Shown here: positions 60,197 through 64,000 of the stretch, one piece after another | How positions within the stretch are numbered: the stretch's first letter is position 1 | How the letters are laid out: each line of letters opens with the position of its first letter | NCBI RefSeq assembly: GCF_018323985.1 | Contig: NZ_AP024590.1 | Span: 682,001-746,000, forward strand | Length of the DNA stretch: 64,000 nucleotides | Direction: 5' to 3' | Source: Enterobacter kobei | GTDB taxonomy: Bacteria; Pseudomonadota; Gammaproteobacteria; Enterobacterales; Enterobacteriaceae | Notes under the pieces: generated by a model | The model's database searches: none | The model's input: only the letters and a program-made list of their open reading frames with translations | Told to the model about the DNA's origin: nothing | Translations under genes and position numbers: made by a program

Positions 60197-61072
60197 ATGA
60201 AAATACTTCCCGTTATCTCTCCCAAAGGTGGAGAAGGCAAATCCACGTTTGCTGCTTACCTTGCCGGTTTTCTTGCCGATGCCGGCCTGAACACCCTTCT
60301 TGTGGATGCAGACTATTCCCAGCCCACAGCCAGCAGTATCTTCGCGCTGGAGCATGAATCCCCTTTCGGTCTCTATGAATTGCTGATGCAGATGGTCAGT
60401 GACCATACGCAATGCATTTCGCAGACCGCCATAAAAAATCTCGATGTCATCTACTCTAACGACCCGGACGAACTGTTGCCGACCGCGATGCTCCACGCTG
60501 CAGACGGCCGTCTGCGCCTGCGTAACATACTTCAGCATCCTTTCTTTAACCGTTATGACGTCATTATTGTGGATTCGAAAGGCGCAACAGGCGTCATGAC
60601 CGAGCTTTCCCTCCTTTCCTCTACCGGTAATGTGATGGGCGTTGTTAAACCCATCCTTCCGGATGTCCGTGAATTTATCCGCGGCTCCCTTCATATGCTT
60701 ACCCGCCTGAAAACCTATGAAAATTACGGTATCCGCCTTCCTGATATTTCCATTCTCGTCAACTGTATCGAAAACACTCTGCTTGACCGTGAAGCAATGG
60801 ACGGTCTTGCCGCCATCATTAACGAAAAACATTACGACGCCTCTGCGCTGGGCAACCGTGACGTTTATCGTTTACTCGATACCCGTATCGAGGCGCTGGA
60901 TATTTTCAAACTGGGGCACGTCAAGCAGCAGCCCGTGCATCGTCTGGAATACAAAACACGCCGCAAAGGTCCGGCCGCAGCCGTCACCATGCACGACCTC
61001 GCGTCTGAACTGTTCCCCGAGTGGCAGAGCCATTTCAGTGACGTTCTGACCCGGGAGGTGCGTCATGTCTGA
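60197..61072 (+). CDS. ParA-family ATPase of the ICE
   Basis: This 291-residue protein of the ParA/Soj family has the deviant Walker A motif PKGGEGKST (K10 and K15) and the Walker B region YDVIIVDSKG. It probably helps maintain the excised element, as shown for the PAPI-1 Soj protein. The ATG at 60197 has an AAGAG site and is preferred over GTG at 60188. The gene begins 59 bp inside the ICE end and overlaps the helicase gene by 8 bp. Confidence 0.93.
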   Translation: MKILPVISPKGGEGKSTFAAYLAGFLADAGLNTLLVDADYSQPTASSIFALEHESPFGLYELLMQMVSDHTQCISQTAIKNLDVIYSNDPDELLPTAMLHAADGRLRLRNILQHPFFNRYDVIIVDSKGATGVMTELSLLSSTGNVMGVVKPILPDVREFIRGSLHMLTRLKTYENYGIRLPDISILVNCIENTLLDREAMDGLAAIINEKHYDASALGNRDVYRLLDTRIEALDIFKLGHVKQQPVHRLEYKTRRKGPAAAVTMHDLASELFPEWQSHFSDVLTREVRHV

Positions 61073-62435
61073 GATGATGATGCCCTGCTCTTATGAGGCT
61101 GAGCAGGCCGTACTGGGCGGACTGATGCTTGATAACGACCGGTGGGATGAGGTGATACTGCAAATCTCCCCGGAAGATTTGTTTTCCCGGCCGCACCGTA
61201 TGGTCTTTCGCGTGATGGCCGAGCTGGCCGGAGAAGGGCTACCGCTCGATCTCATCACTATTACGGAACGGCTGGAGAACAGAGGCGACCTTGAACAGTG
61301 TGGCGGCTTTGCTTATCTGGCTGAAATGAGTAAAAACACGCCGTCTGCAGCCAATATCCTGGCATACGCCGGGGTGGTGGCGGAGAAAAGCCGCCTGCGG
61401 CAGCTGATGACTGTGGGTAACAGTCTTCTTTCCGATGTGCAAGCCCCGAAAGCCAGCTCGGCGGGCATTCTTGAGTCGGCCGAAGGTAAGTTGTTTAACA
61501 TTGCCGAACAGGGAGCCATGCAGCTCAACAGTGAGACCGGTGTTAACGAGGCGCTGGATAAACTGCTGACGCAGCTGGAAAGCATGTCCGCCAGTGACGG
61601 CCTCACCGGGACACCGACAGGGTTCAGTGAACTGGACGCGATGACCTGTGGTCTCCAGCCCGGCGATCTGGCCCTGCTGGCCGCCCGTCCTTCCATGGGG
61701 AAAACGTCGCTGGCCATGGCCGCCTGCACAGCGGCCGTGAGCGCAAAACCTGACGATCACGTCTTTGTGTTCAGTCTTGAAATGCCCTCAGAGCAGCTGA
61801 TGATGCGCCTGCTGGCGATGGAAGGCCGGGTGGAACTGTCCCGGCTTCGCAGCGGCAACATGGATGATGAAGACTGGGCTCGCGTGTCCGAGGCAACCGG
61901 TCGCATTATTGAGTGGAAAAACCGTCTGATCATTGATGATACCAGTTACCAGACCCCGGCCACACTGCGCGCCCGCGCCCGTCGCTATGTCCGCAAATAC
62001 GGCAGACCCTCTCTCATCATGCTGGACTATCTGCAGCTTGTCCGCTCCCCCGAGCAGGAAAACCGCACGCAGGAAATAGCGGAAATTTCCCGCTCGCTTA
62101 AGGCGCTCGGTAAAGAGCTGGGCTGTCCGGTACTGGCGCTTTCCCAGCTCAACCGCCTGGTGGAGCAGCGGGCCGATAAACGCCCCAATAATGGTGACCT
62201 GCGTGACTCCGGTGCGCTGGAGCAGGATGCGGACCTCATCATGTTTATTTACCGGGATGAGGTTTATAACCCCGGCACCCCTGATGCCGGGGTGGCTGAG
62301 ATCATTGTCGGCAAGCAGCGGCAGGGGCCAACCGGCACGGTAAAAGTCAAATTTGACGGGCGTTACACCCTCTTTTCGGAGTTTCAGGAAGGCAGCTATG
62401 ACTTCGGTTACCGCAGCGGGAGGAAACAGGCATGA
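61065..62435 (+). CDS. Replicative DnaB-like helicase of the ICE
   Basis: This 456-residue protein is a DnaB-type helicase, close in size to chromosomal DnaB. The N-terminal domain starts PCSYEAEQAVLGGLML, and the RecA-like domain has Walker A PSMGKTS (K213), the Walker B LIMLDYLQLV and the late QQRADKRPNNGDLRDSGALE region. It could support autonomous replication of the excised circle. It overlaps parA and parB, so the three genes form one operon. A GGGAGGTG site lies before its ATG. Confidence 0.94.
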   Translation: MSEMMMPCSYEAEQAVLGGLMLDNDRWDEVILQISPEDLFSRPHRMVFRVMAELAGEGLPLDLITITERLENRGDLEQCGGFAYLAEMSKNTPSAANILAYAGVVAEKSRLRQLMTVGNSLLSDVQAPKASSAGILESAEGKLFNIAEQGAMQLNSETGVNEALDKLLTQLESMSASDGLTGTPTGFSELDAMTCGLQPGDLALLAARPSMGKTSLAMAACTAAVSAKPDDHVFVFSLEMPSEQLMMRLLAMEGRVELSRLRSGNMDDEDWARVSEATGRIIEWKNRLIIDDTSYQTPATLRARARRYVRKYGRPSLIMLDYLQLVRSPEQENRTQEIAEISRSLKALGKELGCPVLALSQLNRLVEQRADKRPNNGDLRDSGALEQDADLIMFIYRDEVYNPGTPDAGVAEIIVGKQRQGPTGTVKVKFDGRYTLFSEFQEGSYDFGYRSGRKQA

Positions 62436-64000
62436 GCCGTAAAAGTTCTAATGTGGGGGCTGCCATGCTGCAGCCCGGACGCCAGTCGCAGGCGGCCGGC
62501 AATATCAGCGTCATGCCGGCGGCTGAAATGCCCATGGTCCTGACGCTCGACCAGTTAAGCCCGAATCCTGATAATCCGCGAACATCACGCAATCCGCGTT
62601 ATGACGATATCAAGGCTTCCATCCGTTCGCGCGGGCTGGACACCGTGCCCAAAGTCACCCGTGACCCGGATGGTGAGCCCGATATGTACATCTTCAGCGA
62701 CGGGGGTAATACACGTTATCAGATCCTGTCAGAACTGTGGCAGGAAACCGGAGAAGACCGGTTTTTCCGCGTCCATGTGTTGTTCAAGCCGTGGCCGGGA
62801 CGGCTGCAGTGTGTTATTGGCCATCTGGCAGAGAATGAAGTGCGCGGGGAGCTGAGTTTTATTGAAAAAGCGCAGGGGATCCACAAAGCCCGCTCTATAT
62901 ATGAAGAGCAGATGGGAAAGACGGTTTCGTTGCGTCAGTTGTCAGAGCTACTGACCCGTGAAGGTTTGCCAGTCCATTACTCAACAGTCAGCCGTATGGA
63001 AGATGCGCTGAAATATCTTTATCCGTGGATCCCAGACCTGCTTGAGTCCGGGCTTGGCAGGCCACAAATAACGTCACTGCTGGCGCTCCGGCATGATGCG
63101 GAACGCGTGTGGGATGAGTTTTGCCTGATTTCAGACACAGGCGACAAATCCTTCAGCGACGTTTTTGGCCAGTGTTGTGGCCGTTTCAACTCCCCGGAAC
63201 TGTGGTCTCTGGAGATGTTTCGCGATGAATTTATTGGTGATTTACTGCAGGCGTTACCCCATCCGGAACTGGACTATGACCGCTGGATGATGGAACTCGA
63301 TCCTAAAGAACGCAACCGCAGACATCACTTTGGCGAGCCGGAGACGGTTGCCTTTCCCGCCGCAAACAAGTCTGTTAATGCTGATCACGCCCTGCATACC
63401 ACAGGCTCAGATGAGAGTGAAGGCGTCCCGCTACCTGTCTCCAGTTCACGTCCTGAGGTCTCAGGAGGGGCTGTAACGCCCGTTCCGGGTAATGCGTCTT
63501 CTCCTTCTGAAACACCGATTAATGAGCCCCCTCGGCATGAGGTTCAGCCAGATATGTACGGTGCCGCGCCGGTTATTTCAGGTGAGAGTGGGGATGTTAG
63601 CGGGCTGGTTACCCTCTCCGATGGGTACGGAGAAGAGAATGGTGGAGAAGAGGACAATGGGGAGGATGGCCTGCTTTCTCTTTTAACACCAGAACCTGAA
63701 GTTGTCCTGCAGGATGACGCGCCGGTGAGTAATGACAGCATCTGGCATGTGCCGGCCCATCAGGACGATATCGAACACCTGCAGAATACCGCTTTTCGTC
63801 TGGCATGGGAGCTGGGTGAGGTCCTTGGCTGCGAAGATGAAATTCTTCCTCAACGCGACAAGGACATGTCTGCCGGTTACGTCGGGGCAGGTGAGGTGTG
63901 TTCTGAAGCCGCCGCATTTCTGCTGGGCCTGACCGGCGAAGCGCCTGTGCTGCATCCGGCGGCAGGGGTGTGTGGTCTGCCGGAGCTTTTCACCGGCGGC
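62432..64000 (+). CDS. ParB-family ICE partition protein (3' end beyond the window)
   Basis: The frame is open for 523 codons to the window edge. The start ATG overlaps the helicase stop (ATGA). The N-terminal ParB/Srx-like domain includes LSPNPDNPRTSRNPRYDDIK and the FSDGGNTRYQIL box. The KorB-type DNA-binding region (SLRQLSELLTREGLPVHYST, an HTH) follows. The middle holds an acidic, Ser/Pro-rich linker (about residues 310-440), and the last residues start another folded domain. Proteins of this type are annotated as ParB-family in PFGI-1-class ICEs. Confidence 0.9.
   Translation, partial: MSRKSSNVGAAMLQPGRQSQAAGNISVMPAAEMPMVLTLDQLSPNPDNPRTSRNPRYDDIKASIRSRGLDTVPKVTRDPDGEPDMYIFSDGGNTRYQILSELWQETGEDRFFRVHVLFKPWPGRLQCVIGHLAENEVRGELSFIEKAQGIHKARSIYEEQMGKTVSLRQLSELLTREGLPVHYSTVSRMEDALKYLYPWIPDLLESGLGRPQITSLLALRHDAERVWDEFCLISDTGDKSFSDVFGQCCGRFNSPELWSLEMFRDEFIGDLLQALPHPELDYDRWMMELDPKERNRRHHFGEPETVAFPAANKSVNADHALHTTGSDESEGVPLPVSSSRPEVSGGAVTPVPGNASSPSETPINEPPRHEVQPDMYGAAPVISGESGDVSGLVTLSDGYGEENGGEEDNGEDGLLSLLTPEPEVVLQDDAPVSNDSIWHVPAHQDDIEHLQNTAFRLAWELGEVLGCEDEILPQRDKDMSAGYVGAGEVCSEAAAFLLGLTGEAPVLHPAAGVCGLPELFTGG

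Larger units (their letters stand above)
60089..64000 (+). mobile_element. Integrative and conjugative element, SPI-7/PAPI-1 type, parA end (continues past the window)
   Basis: The element begins at the tRNA-Phe fragment and carries parA, a dnaB-like helicase and parB in overlapping order. This is the order known at one end of SPI-7 and related PFGI-1-class elements that integrate in tRNA genes. The integrase is usually at the opposite end near the intact tRNA. The conjugation genes and any cargo would be outside the window. The ICE end is not seen here, so length is unknown. Confidence 0.9.

Overview
The window is about 64 kb of chromosome from a member of the Enterobacteriaceae. Gene content and order are close to the dnaG-rpsU ... 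parC ... yghU part of Escherichia coli, with species-specific insertions. Protein sequences diverge from E. coli to the degree expected of Enterobacter, Leclercia, Lelliottia, Kosakonia or a similar genus; I cannot name the genus from the sequence. Coding density is high, and most genes are core housekeeping genes with intact active sites.

Layout. 1-4.4 kb: dnaG (5' part), rpsU, then tsaD, plsY, folB and uppP. 4.5-6.7 kb: a GH18 chitinase gene with crystallin-like repeats, interrupted by an in-frame TAG just before its catalytic motif. 6.7-16 kb: cca, ygiM, ygiF, glnE, hldE, ubiK, and ribB behind an FMN riboswitch. 16-26 kb: zupT, ygiD, ygiC, ygiB, tolC, then nudF-yqiB-cpdA-yqiA-parE. 25.9-31.4 kb: an inserted sugar-acid catabolic cluster (AraC regulator, DUF2264 protein, oligosaccharide/proton symporter, GH88 unsaturated glucuronyl hydrolase). 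31.4-42.5 kb: ygiN, mdaB, qseCB, a small secreted protein, ygiW, parC, plsC, ftsP, ygiQ. 42.5-52 kb: dkgA, yqhD, yqhC, yghB, metC, exbBD, three genes I do not recognise, gpr. 52-58 kb: a chemoreceptor behind a sigma-28-like promoter, a PAS-GGDEF cyclase followed by a DeoR-type regulator, yghU, and a thioredoxin-fold protein with a CPFS site. 58-60 kb: a HEPN (Abi-like) gene, a cold-shock-domain protein and a DUF2058 protein. 60.09 kb to the end: one end of an integrative and conjugative element (ICE) of the SPI-7/PAPI-1 type. It begins at a 49-bp fragment of the 3' end of tRNA-Phe and continues with overlapping parA, dnaB-like and parB-like genes, the last cut by the window edge.

How the parts work together. 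Several blocks are coherent modules: macromolecular synthesis (rpsU-dnaG), topoisomerase IV (parE and parC, 10 kb apart), TolC efflux, iron uptake energy (exbBD, with a Fur-like site), QseBC sensing with ygiW, and aldehyde detoxification (yqhD-dkgA under YqhC). Accessory DNA sits at four places: the chitinase, the GH88 cluster, the 49.4-50.9 kb islet, and the tRNA-Phe end with its HEPN neighbour and ICE. REP-like palindromes mark many of the boundaries between transcription units.

The most promising material for something new is the HEPN/cold-shock-domain convergent pair beside the ICE junction, the three-gene islet at 49.4-50.9 kb, the ORF-free stretch with two perfect hairpins at 57.8-58.1 kb, and the interrupted chitinase. 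None of these functions is proven by the sequence alone.
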